Counted from the stretch's first letter, positions 45,916 through 58,460 are shown. The stretch: 64,000 nt of DNA from Pyxicephalus adspersus (GCF_032062135.1 NC_092859.1:154617687-154681686); one strand, 5' to 3'. A program made the numbers and translations. Notes: generated from the letters alone by a model not told the origin.

Positions 45916-46604
45916 TACCAGAGTTAAAGCTGAACTCCAGGCACAAATACTATTATATAAATATATTTCTTTTTATCTGTTTTCACCTCATACCTTTGCA
46001 ACACCACATATGGAATTAGTTTGACATTATCACTGTGCATAGCCTGTGCAGAGCAGAACTGAGGGAGAGACCCCCAACAGGTCTACTTATTACAGGATAA
46101 TACCCGACTTGTCATCCTGCACAAGAGAAACAGAAATGATACAGAGGCAAAGTGCAGGAATTATTTGTATTTCAATATTTTTATTAAGATTTTTTAGAAC
46201 AACAAAAAGAAAAATAACAAGGATAAGACATAATCAAAAACCAAATAGGTCCAAAGTATGAGCAAGTAAAACTTCATCTAAAATAGAGCTATATATGCCA
46301 CATTCGCTATAAATAGAACCTGTTATCAAGCCCCACCTGGAGTGATATCCAGAACATTTTATATCGTAAACACTAGAATTTGTCATTCCAAGCAAGGTCA
46401 TGTGCAGGAATTATTTAATGCTGTATAGGTCTAAAAGAAATAATACACCAAGAACATTCAAGAAGAATAAACAGGGCTCCTGCATTTAGGCAATATTTGC
46501 TCAGCTGGAAGTTAAATTTAACAAATGTTTTATTGCTTGTAACTCAGACATGTTACTTGTAATGCATAGAAGAGTATTTCATATATTGATTCTTTTATTT
46601 GCAG

Positions 46605-46671
46605 ACATCTTTTTAGAGTCGAAGGAGTAAAATGTGTCTTCTTTGGGCCAGATTTTATCACAATCACAAAG
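46605..46671 (+). CDS. NFU1: NFU1 exon 4
   Basis: Acceptor TTGCAG|A completes Arg97. Residues 98-119 read [22 protein letters not shown], the [20 protein letters not shown] block of the NFU N-terminal domain. Donor AAAG|GTAAGG, phase 0. It is only 83 bases from exon 5. Confidence 0.97.
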
Positions 46672-46754
46672 GTAAGGACAATGACCAGCACACAGAGGAT
46701 TAAATAAATATATTATGAAAATAATAATAGTAATATTTGCATTTTAACTATTAG
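46672..46754 (+). other. NFU1: NFU1 intron 4 (83 bases)
   Basis: This very short intron has donor GTAAGG and acceptor ACTATTAG, AT-rich with an (AAT)-like patch. It is the only NFU1 intron here without a transposon. Confidence 0.93.
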
Positions 46755-46869
46755 GAAAGTGAAGAGATAGACTGGAACCTAATAAAACCTGACATCTATG
46801 CCACCATAATGGACTTCTTCTCTTCTGGCTTACCTGTAGTGTCTGAGGACGCTCCTCGCAGTGAAACCG
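46755..46869 (+). CDS. NFU1: NFU1 exon 5 (end of the N-terminal domain)
   Basis: Residues 120-157 read [20 protein letters not shown], then [18 protein letters not shown], matching the [20 protein letters not shown] block of NFU1. It enters in phase 0 and leaves in phase 1 at ACCG|GTATGT. Its acidic end leads into the linker before the cluster-binding domain. Confidence 0.97.
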
Positions 46870-47861
46870 GTATGTTTACCAGCATAGGCTTTACATATGC
46901 TGATCTTGACTGCACCATAGCTGCATTTATTGAAATGCATTAGGAACAACACTTTCTATGTATGCACAATGCATGTTGTGTTATAATTAAAGAAAACTAA
47001 CAGCAATTATGGATATTTTCTCATTACTTTTAATTAAAAGCTATTAGCCTTTTATCAGCTAGAATATCTTTACTGGTCTTAGCAAACAGGGTAAATCCTG
47101 ACTGATCCTAGCTATAAGTGTGCATAGTTCCTAAAATAGGTTCTGCCTGTGCTTCTCTTAACCTACTTCTGCAATCCTTTTTAAGCTTTTGTATTAAAAA
47201 TCTTTGAAAACGCATCTCCATTGCTTCTCAAAACTACTAGCCTGGTACACTGAGCATATGCTCTCTCCCCATAGCAAGTGGAATGTGAGATTGTTATTGG
47301 CCTGCCATGCTTGTTACAGTTTGCAAAAGAACTGTGAGTCTCATAATAAAAACCAAAGTGGGACAGCTTTTGGGTATTCTGCAACTATAGAGGGCCTCCA
47401 GGAGAATGTGCAGGAGTTCTAAGGGCTTATGTACAACTACACTATTTTGGTGAAAGAAAGTATATGTAAGCCATTCACTAAAATTTCATATAATCTTTAC
47501 CATCCTTACAAAGTCATATTTTAGTATTAACTATATATAACATTACATTTTATTAAAAACCTGGTTATTTTTCCTTAAAGGTCATTGTTCAAAGATCCTT
47601 CTCCTGTATCTCAGTTTTACCCCTCCATTATTGTTTTCCCCATCAGCAAAATGTTGTGCAGCCACACATCAAAATCAAAACACTATTTTAGAAAAGGTAG
47701 TTGGCAATAATACCTTTCTCTTTGAGATTTGCCCTGGACTGGGTTACCTACCATAGTTTTAGGATTTGGAGTACTCCACAGTCAGTCTCTGCTCTGTTTT
47801 ACCAAGCTAGGAAACCCTGAAAGGCCCAGTTAATTGTATGTTGCTTTTTTCGCAATGAAAC

Positions 47862-47945
47862 CCAGTGATCTCCCCAGCCCCTTTAAGTTGGGCACACCAC
47901 CCAGCACTATTTATTACCACCTGGCTGTTTTTGGGTGGTAAAATG
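47862..47945 (+). repeat. Family B MITE fragment
   Basis: CAGTGATCTCCCCAGCCCCT, TGGGCACACCACCCAGCACT and CACCTGGCTGTTTTTGGGTG are the left half of the family. The right half is absent. Confidence 0.72.
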
Positions 47946-48054
47946 CAATGTTTTACTTGTAGAATAAATACATCATTAAATCCCTTGTACAGGTGTTCTG
48001 TTGATTTGCAGATCATTCTAAGTTAAAGGGCCGCCTATAACATATAATATTATG

Positions 48055-48095
48055 GCAGAATTTGGCTCAGTGGTTAGCACTCTGGTCTGCAGCAA
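48055..48095 (+). repeat. SINE family A head fragment
   Basis: TTGGCTCAGTGGTTAGCACT-CTGGTCTGCA is the tRNA-like head with its A box, with no body following. Confidence 0.6.
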
Positions 48096-48464
48096 CAATA
48101 ATAATAACAGGTAATATCTCAAACATAGCAACTTACCCAAAAAGTTTAATGAAGCACCAATAGTTTTTCCTATGTTGGCAGCAGGATAAGATTCCTACTT
48201 GTACCTTGCCAAATCATTAATGATTCCACAGTCAGTGAGACAGAGGTCTGACGAGTTCCATTGGCGGCAGCCATATTATTATTATTATTATTATTATTAA
48301 TAATATTTTTATACATGTATACTTCCAAACATTACAAGTGAAGATTGGGAACACTTAGATGAAAAATGTTCATTTAGCACCAAGTTACCTTACCCAGAAA
48401 TCTGCTTCTTGTTCTAGGTTGCCATGGAATCTCTAATAACTTTTGTGTGTGTTTCTTTCTACAG

Positions 48465-48528
48465 CTGCATCAGAAGAAGATGATGAAGTGGTTGCAATGA
48501 TCAAAGAACTTCTAGATACGAGGATCAG
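48465..48528 (+). CDS. NFU1: NFU1 exon 6 (linker and start of the NifU-like domain)
   Basis: Acceptor CTACAG|CT. Residues 158-178 read AASEEDDEVVAMIKELLDTR-I, exactly the acidic linker and first helix of the NFU1 C-terminal domain. It ends phase 2 (AG|GTAATC), and exon 7 completes Arg179. Confidence 0.97.
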
Positions 48529-49978
48529 GTAATCTGCACCCCACTGGAGTCTATAATTTTAGTGCCGACCTAAATGGGACAAAATATATACTTTTTTACA
48601 TTACCTATTTCAGATTACTACTGGTTCTTCTTTTATCTTTAGATTTTATAAAAAATAGAATTTTTCATTCAAGTATACAGTAATGCCAAAAAAGCCTAAC
48701 AGTATTTATATTACTTTATCTTAAGTAATTACAAAGGTATTACCAAGTGCCATATATACTCAAATATAAACCAACCTGGTATTTATTACCTGAAAAAAAT
48801 TGGACAATGGTTAAACCTTGACTATAAAACTTGGGCACAAATGCTTCAGTCACAGTTAACATTCAAAATCATGATTGCAGGACAATATATATATATATAT
48901 ATATATATACTTGTAAAGCTAACTGTTAGTCTAGTTCTCTCAGTAAAGTCCAAGGAACGCAGCTTGTTTTGTAGATTTATGCTTTTACTAAACGATAAAT
49001 AAATTATTCAGAGTTACAGGAAGACACCACAAAACATACAGAAATAAAAACTATGCAAACATACACTCACATTCACACACTATCTAACCCTGCCTACCAA
49101 TTGAACACTAGCAATGTATACCGAAGGGACACACAGCTTTCATAATTTTGTACTTGAGTGTTACTTCTGTTACACAGAAAAAAATGGGTGCTTGACCCTG
49201 ATTGTGAGTCTTCTAAAGCTTCAAAGTGGTCCTATGTCAGTCAGGCAAGGTCCTTTCCAGTTTCCCCTTGTCCTCCTTAGTGCCCTTTTCCACCTCATAT
49301 TTTAAATGTACATTTTTATTTAAATATTTTTGGTAACAGAAAATAAAAGTACATTGACCATTTACATACAATGAAGCCAAGACCCGTGAAACAAGAGGTA
49401 TGCATTTAGAACAATCCGCGTCCAAACATTACATTAGTTAGACAGAGCACCATATAAATCAACCTAACAGCCCTCCCAAGTTGTCAACATCTTCCCTGTC
49501 ATAACATTTTGTTCCATCCCCTTTTTAAAAAATTTAACAAACTCGTTTCTTGTCTCCAATGGTAAAAGTTTGTTACACACTCTACATTAGGACACAGCAC
49601 CATCTACTGGTGCGACCCGATTATACACCGAGATTATTTTCCTAATGACATTTTGGGGGAAAAAATCATCTTGGTTCTATACAGTAAACGGGTCCATAAT
49701 GACAATGCAAACATTATTTAACTCCTATAAGGCTAAATTCAGATTAACAGTTGAAAACCAGGCTGCCGGGTGCACCCCAGAGTGTCTAGTACCACTTATC
49801 ACATTTGTATACTTTTACTGCATGCAATTGTGTTTTTTTTTTCGATTTCTGTTGAACTGGTTACAATATCTCATGGTGTTTCTGCTTCCCTGCTGTTGTA
49901 CTGCAAACCACAATTAGGAACGCTTGCAAAAGCAATAAAAGGCAGTCCTGTTCATGTCTATGGATGGAGTTGAACATC

Positions 49979-50154
49979 AGAGAAGATAAACTATCATGGG
50001 AGATCTCGGTTGATTCAGCAAACTATGAATAGATTTAATAAATAATTTGCTATTATTCGGCAGATGTTTTCAGTCTTGGACCAAATCCATTCCAGGTTTG
50101 CTGGATCACCCAAGTTTACCCATGATAGTCTATCTTCTAAATCAGACCCAACGC
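49979..50154. repeat. Family D palindromic MITE
   Basis: It has AGAGAAGATAAACTATCATG at the left and CCATGATAGTCTATCTTCTA-AATCAGACCC at the right, with CCATTCCAGGTTTGCTGGAT inside. The outermost left end is missing compared with 35554-35770. Confidence 0.75.
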
Positions 50155-50235
50155 ATGAAGCTTCTAAAACAACCACTGCAGGCAAACACCTGTACATAAA
50201 TATATTTCCGTAATAACTAGGGATTTGGGAGATTA

Positions 50236-50297
50236 ATGTACAGAGCTGTGTAATATGTTGGTGCTATAAAAATCCTGTTAATAATAATAATAATTGA
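50236..50297 (+). repeat. SINE/LINE 3' tail fragment
   Basis: GTACAGAGCTGTGTAATATG-TTGGTGCTATAAAAATCC followed by (AAT)n. It is the shared tail only. Confidence 0.72.
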
Positions 50298-52198
50298 GGA
50301 TTGGTTGATTTCTGCTGTAAACAGCTCTCTGTCTGGATTTAGCCCTTGATATATGCCAGCTGAAGTGCTCGATAATAATACCTGGCCTATTGCTGGCCAT
50401 ACTCACATATAACCATGATTAGTGTTGTGATGAGTTTTGTTTGCTTTATATTACTCACAGGTTCTACAGATTCTCTCCAGTGTCAGGCAGTTCAGTGATT
50501 TGTGTTGCTATGCACTTAGTTTACACTAGGTGGAAGCACAGAATAATGCCACACTGCCCGCATACTTCACATGGAAATAATTACAATAATCACGTCACTG
50601 GCTTAAGTTCCTGGTAATGGATAAATTAAGTGTTATCAGTTGTTTGCTTATGGGTGTGGAGAGAAATCTCACTTACCAACAATTGAACTCTGTACCCACA
50701 AGAAGGAATACAAAGAAAGCATTCGAAAGCTGAAGAACAACAAAATGTGTATTGCTCATAGCAGATATTTACAAACCTGGAGGGAAGGAAATCTATATTG
50801 CACATAGCGGGTGTTTAGTCATTTTATATGGGAAGGAAACTGAAATGCTTTGCATAGATTAACTATCCAAGAAGTTCTCAAAACACCATCATCATAAAGC
50901 TCTGTGTTGCTCATTAACAGGGACATACCTGGGATTCATGAAACTTTGAAAACTGCAGTAAATGCAAACATTGCAAATTTCTTTTTTTTTGCATTACTCA
51001 ATGCCTGAGTTGATGCAATTTGCTCATTAGCCTGCCTCTCTTGCATTTATGTCATTAGGGGTCAGTTCTAGATATTGGAGTGGACTTTCTTTTGTAAATC
51101 CAGTTTCTAATCAATAAAATCAAAAAAGTAATTTCCATTACATTGTCATTTGGTTGCAGGATTGCCTTGCGAAAAGGTCCTGGATTTAAGTAGCCTGTTT
51201 TTTTTTTTTTTTTTAATATGTTTTGCTTTTTATAACCCTTTCTCCCCTCAGAACAAATTGCTTCCTATATGTCCTCTTATAGTTTTAGATTTACAAACCT
51301 GCAAGGAAGGACATCCATATTGCTCATATCCGGTGTTTTGGCATCGGCTGTCCTATTTTATATAGTAAGGAAACTGAAAACATATTAATGCTGTACATAG
51401 GTTACTATCTAGGAAGGTCTCAAAAATCCATTCTCATAAAACTCTGTGTGGCTCAATAACAAGGACATGTCCTGGATTCATGGAACCCCCTCAAAACATC
51501 AAGAGGTCAATGGATTCTCCGAAAAACAGAATTCAGTAACCTTGTAAGCCAAAGCTGCAACTGAGCTTAATAGCACATCATGGTAACATATCCCATGCAC
51601 TTTCTGATCATTCCAGTTGGGATGTGTGGGAGGCCTGACAACAATTGAAATGAATATTAACCAATTAAACTTATTAAATAAAAATAGTATGTGACTCCAC
51701 TTACTCAAACATAGTTACAAGCAAAAATAGTTCCCACCAATTAGAGTAATTTGTGGAGATCACATATAAAACACATTTCTTCACATTTAAACTCAAATAC
51801 GTTTATTGTTAAATAGTAAGACACATAATGAAAACTATACACAACTTCAAAGTGCCTAGATAACAACATCTCAACAGGCTGATCTAAGCACAATATTTAT
51901 GAACAATCTCCATATACATCAGTATACAAAACTGTAGATAGGTAGATATTACCAGCCAATATATCATGTTTCATGGAACCAAGCGGCTTCATTGGACCAT
52001 AAGTTCAGGCTGTATATTCCCATATATCAAACTACACATTAAGAAACAACATTGTGAAAAAATTTATCTAAAAAGCTCAATAAAAAAATTACTTTCCTAT
52101 CATGTAATGCTTATATTCCGTTCCCCATGTGATGGGTGAATTGATCATTTGGTTGCTGGACTGCCTTGAGTAATGGAACTAGATTATGGTAGCCTGTG

Positions 52199-52491
52199 TT
52201 GAAAAGACAGGCAAACAGAGGGTTTTTGGCTACTTATATTACAAATATACATCAGTGGTAGCTATCAAGATACAGTAACTACAGTTTTTTCCCAACTTTA
52301 TCTGTACTGATGAGGCCTTATCGGGATATTTAACTATACATGTATTTTGTATAGTTAAATATCCCAAAAAGGCCTCATCGGTTCTGCCAAGGTCGGGAAA
52401 TAAAAAAACTGTTGCTATTGTATTTTGATAGATACCAATTTGTGTACAATATAAGTATCCAAAAAAACCCTCTGTTTGCCTGTCTTTTCAA
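52199..52491. repeat. Long hairpin (palindromic) element, about 293 bp
   Basis: The left arm TTGAAAAGACAGGCAAACAG-AGGGTTTTTGG is the inverse of the right end CCAAAAAAACCCTCTGTTTG-CCTGTCTTTTCAA. The centre is GATATTTAACTATACATG facing GTATAGTTAAATATC. The arms are about 140 bp with modest mismatches. There is no coding potential. Confidence 0.9.
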
Positions 52492-53628
52492 TATTTTAAA
52501 TACTCTAGGGGCTGGCTAATATTACGTCAAATTATCTCATTATGAAAGTATGACAACACCAACACGTAATTATGGTGGCCTGGGTTTAAAGATAGCTCAT
52601 GTACCATTTTTGTTTTGCCTTTTTTAAACCTTTCTCTCTTCTCCTGACCTGGTAGCACTATGAGTACTTACAAGATGAATTGCTTACTATTCGTTCTCTT
52701 ACATTCACCTCATATATAGACAGTGACAACTTGAGTTTCATCTATGCAAGTATTTGTCTGCATTGATGAGATTTATCTCTCCCCTATGACTCTTGTGTTG
52801 CACACAGTTCATCCAAATTTTTCCTTGCCAGTGGCAGCCAATGCAGTAATTTGTGTTAGCTTACACTCAGGGGAAGTGCTGACTATTAACACACTGCCAG
52901 CAGACTAAAATGAATGATTACATTTATTTTGACATTGGCTTCATGGTATCCAGAAACGCCGTGTTGTCAGGGATTTGGTTATGGGTGAGAAGGAATAAAT
53001 CTAAATTATTCACAATTGACCTATGTACTATGTACTGATAACAAAGCTGGCACAGCAAGAAATGCTTGCAAGATTCATGCTGTGCATAGATTTGTGTTCA
53101 GGAAGTTCACAAAATCCATCATCATAAAGCTCCATGTTATTCAGTAACAGAGATATATCCAGGATTCATAAAACCCTCTAAACCTTGCAGAGGTAAACGG
53201 GTAAAACAGGTCATCTGTAAAGAAACTTGCAAAACAGGATTTGCTAAATATTTATATCCCCGTGTCCTGCCTTTCCTTCCCCCCGATCTTCACACTCCTG
53301 CAGGAAATTTGCCTCTACCCATGATGACTATTCTGTCTCTATATGTCATAAACTCAAAGTATGTACTCCAGTATGGGGTACCAGCCGACCCTACTATGTG
53401 TGACACATTACCTGCAGCAGAGCCACATGGAAGAATTTTTTTTTTTTTTTTACTTGCCCTCTAACCTCCTTGCTGCCCCCTAAATGTACTAAATCTTGTT
53501 CAATACCAACATCTTGCTGCTCTCTAGCAAGGGGTTTGTTTTAAAAAGACTGGCGGAAGGTCAGCTAGTGGTTTTGCCAATGGGGGTTTGTTGCCAGATC
53601 AACATGAGACCTGGCCCACAGACCGTAT

Positions 53629-53875
53629 AATGTCATGTGACATGGCCCATACGCCTTATAATGTCACGCGACGCGGCCCTCAGGCGGTGTAATGTCACGG
53701 GACGCGGCCCTCAGGCGGTGTAATGTCACGGGACGCGGCCCTCAGGCGGTGTAATGTCACGCGACGCGGCCCTCAGGCGGTGAAATGTCACGCAACGCGA
53801 TCCTAACGCGGTGTAATGTCATGCAATGTGGCGCTCAGGCGGTGAAATTTAAGTCATGTATGTCACCCGATGTGG
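53629..53875 (+). repeat. 31-bp CpG-rich minisatellite, eight units
   Basis: AATGTCA-type starts fall at 53629, 53660, 53691, 53722, 53753, 53784, 53815 and 53846, an exact 31-base period. The central units read AATGTCACGGGACGCGGCCC-TCAGGCGGTGT and are almost identical. The outer units show C-to-T and G-to-A changes (ATGTGACATGGCCCATA), as expected of CpG decay. Confidence 0.95.
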
Positions 53876-54264
53876 CCCCAAGCTTCTAAGTGGGCAGAAG
53901 TTAATTCTGATCTTTTTTTTTTCACCTTAAATGAACAGTTCCTTGGTATAATGTCATGTGACTGGCTTAATGTGAAGCCTGAATTAGGGAAACATAAGAA
54001 AACTAATAGGAGATCCGGGTAATTATGAAGGAAAAAGTCACCATTTGTGTACAGATCTGCTTCAAGCCTTTAGTATCTTGGATTTAAAGACAACACAGGG
54101 GACATTCTTATTCTGAATTCTCCTAATAAATCATCAATAGACAGTGCTGATATTGACAACTTGAGTTTCTTTCCCCTCCAGACCTGACCCAAACTCTGCT
54201 ACTGCTTGCATTTGTCACCTCTCTGGCTCTATGGGGATAACAGAGGAACGTATTTACGTTACAA

Positions 54265-54889
54265 CAGGGGTGTCAAACTCAAATACACAGAGGGCCAAAA
54301 TTAAAAACATAAACATAGTTGTGAGCCAACCTTGACATTTATTGAAAAAATTGCGGAAATTTTTCCTTCTTATTAAATATAAACCCTTTTCATATGGAAA
54401 CAAAGAGGTTTTGCATCACATTCAATCTGGAAAAAGCTTATAATAGAGAAAGCCTGTAGCCTTCTGAGTTAAATTTTAATGGTAACCTTTTTGCACCAGC
54501 TAACAATAATAACAATAGTCTTCTATGAAAATCCAACCATTCAAGTCCATGCCTTGGAATAGCAAGGAAAAGCTGAGGGGGAATGCTGGAAATGCCAGAC
54601 GCGGCCAATGCGGAGCTAAATCCTGTTGAGTCGCCCACCGCGGAAACTCCCTCTTTATTCAAATAACGCCACTACTAAAATTCCCAGCATTACTTGCATT
54701 ACTTGCGTCTATAAAACAGTCCAATGTGGGGCCACGCATCGGCAGAGAGCCTGCTGGTCTGTAGACCCGATGCCAGGAATTGTAGTAGTGGTGCTATTTC
54801 AATGCAGCCGCAAGTCAGTTGCAGTTCATTTGTAGGATTCATTTGGGGGCCAAAAAAAAGGACATTGGGGGCCAGATTTGACACCCCTG
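54265..54889. mobile_element. Non-autonomous hAT-type element, 625 bp
   Basis: The ends CAGGGGTGTCAAACTCAAAT and CCAGATTTGACACCCCTG are inverted repeats. The 8-bp duplications CGTTACAA (54257-54264) and CCTTACAA (54890-54897) match at 7 of 8. GAGGGCCAAAATT and GGGGGCCAGATTTG flank a GC-richer middle. No transposase is encoded. Confidence 0.9.
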
Positions 54890-55293
54890 CCTTACAAGAA
54901 CTCACTTATTAGTACCCTTTATAAGTCTGCATAACCCTCTTGAAATAAAACCACTCTCTTTTTGTCTCTTCTAATCATTTTTATTTCATCTTTCTCTCCA
55001 ATACACATGAATTCAGGACTACAAAGCCAATTTTCATCTTTTAGAACCCTCAATTCTGTCTCCACTCTCCCCTGAGGGAGTCATATGGCGAAACGCGTCA
55101 AGTAGCAGAGACATGACATGAGATGATTGTACAACTCTGACACCTCCTAGTGTGTATTATGTCATTTACAAAATGCTATTTTCTAGCTCAGTGGAGTCCT
55201 GTATAGCTTAGAATGCTACAAACTATCACTAAGAAAACCACTTATATTGCCAAAAAAAAGCTGTTCTTTCAAATTTTTCTGTTTACAACTTGA

Positions 55294-55569
<276 letters not shown>

Positions 55570-55597
55570 TGATCAGCTGATTTTAGAAATGGACAAT

Positions 55598-55811
55598 GGG
55601 CTTTATTTATAAAAGCTCTCCAAGACTGGAGAAGATAAACTGTTATGGGCGAACCTGGGTGGCCTAGCTAACCTGAAATGGATTTCTTGAAAATCATTTG
55701 CTGTTAATTGGCAAATTTTCAGATCCATTCCAGATTTACTGGATCACCCAATTTCACTCATGATAGTCTTATCTTTTCCAGTCTTTGAGAGATTTCATAA
55801 ATCAGACCCAA
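55598..55811. repeat. Family D palindromic MITE
   Basis: GGGCTTTATTTATAAAAGCT-CTCCAAGACTGGAGAAGATA at the left and CTTATCTTTTCCAGTCTTTG-AGAGATTTCATAAATCAGAC at the right are inverted. It is nearly full length. Confidence 0.82.
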
Positions 55812-56232
55812 TGTCCCATTTCTTAGTACGTTACTTCAAAACTTCTATTTATTTTCAAACCATTTTTAGCATATAGGTTGTACCCCCAGAAAGTCTTCCC
55901 AGTCATTATGCCATGTGATTGGCTCTCTTAGCGCCCTCTGTCTTTTTGTGTTGGTTATAGCACAAGCAACAATCCAGAAAATATAATCTTGAAGGTCCTT
56001 CCCTTCAGTTTGCAGTGTCATTCTTTAAACTGATTATTGGGATTCTCCACCTTCTGTCATTTGTTCCAACATGGACCTAAACAGCTTGGCCATGACCAGC
56101 CCTCCCAGTACCAGGTCAACCTCATGCCGAACCCTGGCACCAGGAAAAAAGCAACCTGTTCAGTTCAAAGGATCCAAGCAACATATTAATATAGCAATCT
56201 GTTGATTTCAGAATACCCTAATACAACTAGGC

Positions 56233-56490
56233 CAGTGTTTCCTGAGCTTTTTAACATGGGAGAACCCTTGAAATAACTTTCAGATCTGCTATAATTCATA
56301 TATCCACAGATCACCTTATATTAGTGTGGGGGTCAGTGGGATGAATTCCTCTTACATTGCTTGCCATTGGGAAGAATGTCACCCTTACAGATAGCCAAAA
56401 ACATCATTGGGGTCACCTGAACTGATCTGAGAGTCATACATTTCTCATTACTCAGATAACCTCTGGAAGAACATTGGTTGATTACCACTG
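56233..56490 (+). mobile_element. hAT-like MITE, family E, 258 bp
   Basis: It starts CAGTGTTTCCTGAGC and ends GGTTGATTACCACTG. Flanks AACTAGGC (56225-56232) and GTCTAGGC (56491-56498) match at 6 of 8 bases, consistent with an old 8-bp duplication. It is related to 45637-45915. Confidence 0.72.
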
Positions 56491-57059
56491 GTCTAGGCCT
56501 TCATACAAAACCTTCTCCATACCTGTTGGATGTTCTACTCTGCCAGCTGTAGCAGTGACATTAGGGGGTGAAGGCCTGCACATCTTCGCACAATATTGCA
56601 AATTGAATTAGTTGCTCAAACATTTATTTGTATTTTACAAACAGTTCAGCATTTTTTTTTAACTCACTCCCTGAATTGATGCAGTTTGCTTAGTAGCCTG
56701 TAGGCGTCACTCTTGCCTTCACGTTATTAGACAACAAATCTGCTCCAGCGCCCAGATTTAGAAGTGGACGTTCTTGTAATTCTGGTTTCTAATCAACAAA
56801 GGATAAATCAATCAAATCAAATAGTTATTTACCCTACATTGTGTGCTTGTGGTTTCATTTTAGCTTTTATTAGTCACATCTGAATGTAAGCTTGTCATCA
56901 TAACGTGCATCCTCCTTTTGTCATATCATTCACTCATTGTGGTTTTTGGTATCAGTCAGGCTAATTGTGTTGCTATAGTTTAATCAAATAAATAAGTATG
57001 GATGGAAAGAATAGAATGTATAGAATATAGAATTTATTATTTGTTTTAGAAAAAACTGA

Positions 57060-57220
57060 CATTATTATTATTATTACTCAGCGCTGTACAAAGTCCATAG
57101 TCATGTCACTAGCTGTCCCTCAAAGGAGCTCACAATCTAATGTTCCTACCATAGTCATATGTCATAACCACAGTCTAAAGCCAATTGTGAGAGAAACCCA
57201 ATTACCTAGTTGCAAATTTT
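57060..57220 (-). repeat. SINE family A fragment
   Basis: (ATT)n, then CAGCGCTGTACAAAGTCCAT, CTCACAATCTAATGTTCC and CCACAGTCTAAAGCCAATTG. It lacks the GTTGGCGCTATATAAA segment of the tail and all of the head. Confidence 0.78.
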
Positions 57221-57697
57221 TAAAAAGGAAATTGAACTTTCTATTAGGCGGGTGGTAGTGGTGGAAAGACATCTGCCATTCCTGGAACTTACTGTTATAT
57301 TGATGTGTAATAACCCATGTGTGGTTACCACTTCCTTCTGGGTAGGCTTCCATTCCACAGACACATTCCACCAGTTGGGTGGTGTTCATAGGTGGCTGTT
57401 ATTTACCCTTTTAAAGATGCCTGGCATAGCCTGGTCTGCACCCAATCTTTGCATTGGGCTGACTCAAAATGTAACTGACCACATTCTCTAAGGCTTCTCT
57501 AGCCAACTAAGACTCTTGGAAGGCTTCTCTAGCCAACTAAGGCCAGTTCAGAGGCCAACTCCATGGTCAGATTAGGCCAGTCTCCTCTGACATGAGGAAT
57601 TACATGTTTAAAGATCTGTGTATTCTATTGTAATCTCAGGGAGTAGTGGAGACTTGCTCAAAGGGCATCCAGGTGGGTATCCTGGTGGGTATCCTGT

Positions 57698-57808
57698 CCA
57701 GTGTTCTCCCCAGACCCTTTTAGCTGGGTGCACCACCCAGCACTTTTTAGTAACCAACCGGCTGTTTTTGGGTGATTCCTAAAATGTTGGGTCACAATAC
57801 AGGGGCAC
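57698..57808 (+). repeat. Family B MITE, left half
   Basis: CAGTGTTCTCCCCAGACCCT, GCTGGGTGCACCACCCAGCA, CCGGCTGTTTTTGGGTGATT and GGGTCACAATACAGGGGC. The right half has been lost. Confidence 0.78.
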
Positions 57809-57999
57809 TGGACAACTGTGGATATTACAGATATAATGGAAACATCAGACATTCTAAGGGGGTGGGCCTTAAAAAGTTAACACATAGTATAGGGGGCGGT
57901 AGAAAGCTGTCGGAATTATGGGGTTTACTATTTTCCAATGGCAACAATACTAAGAACACTAACTTTGTAATGTGTTGCCTTACATATTTTTAAAGCGGA

Positions 58000-58460
58000 C
58001 CTAAAGTAAAATTTTTACTTTACATAAAAGGGTAGATAACCCCTTTTTTATAAGGTAATAATTAACTTCTTGTATTTGGGGGGAATGGGGTTTAAAACCC
58101 TTTTAAAAAAAAAAAAAAGGGTAAAGCCCCTCTCCTATTTGTCTTGATTGCTGCAGCGAGAAAGACAAAATGTGAGCGCAGAGCCTCCTGGTATACCTAT
58201 AACATGGATTCCAGGAGGCTTCTGGTTGCTCCTTGTGCACATGCCCCGAAAGAGCCTTTTCTTCAATGCATGCTCAGTGAGTTAGTCTCTGGGTCATCCA
58301 CCTACGCAGTGTGAGATAGGGTGACGTAGAATGAAGGGTAAAAAAACATGGCTGCCCCAGCGTTTCCTCCATGCCCGGACGAAGGAGGATACCTGGACAA
58401 CGTGGGACCCGATCCAGGAAACATCCAGATAGATCCACAAATCTGCTACGGTAAAGTACT
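58000..58460 (+). repeat. Family C promoter-like repeat
   Basis: It has AAAGCGGACCTAAAGTAAAA, CCTCCTGGTATACC, GTGTGAGATAGGGTGACGTA, AAACATGGCTGCCCCAGC (YY1-like core), and CTGGACAACGTGGGACCC. It is parallel to 23530-23890. The donor-like end is degraded (ACGGTAAAGTAC). Confidence 0.7.

Larger units (their letters stand above)
41443..46604 (+). other. NFU1: NFU1 intron 3
   Basis: This 5.2-kb intron contains the CCGTATTTTTCGG element with the assembly gap (41828-42797), SINE 43207-43440, a CR1 LINE 43561-44832, and hAT-type elements 45199-45496 and 45637-45915. The stretches 41443-41825, 42800-43200, 44833-45190 and 45916-46604 have no other recognised feature. Acceptor TTTGCAG. Confidence 0.75.
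46870..48464 (+). other. NFU1: NFU1 intron 5
   Basis: This 1.6-kb intron has donor GTATGT and acceptor TTCTACAG. It carries a family B MITE fragment (47862-47945), a SINE head fragment (48055-48095) and an (ATT)n run (48273-48302). Nothing else was recognised. Confidence 0.75.

Noticed and set aside
53629..53875. Regular repeats that might suggest a CRISPR-like array
   Set aside because: The 31-bp units are contiguous with no unique spacers, and the locus is inside a vertebrate intron. It is a minisatellite.
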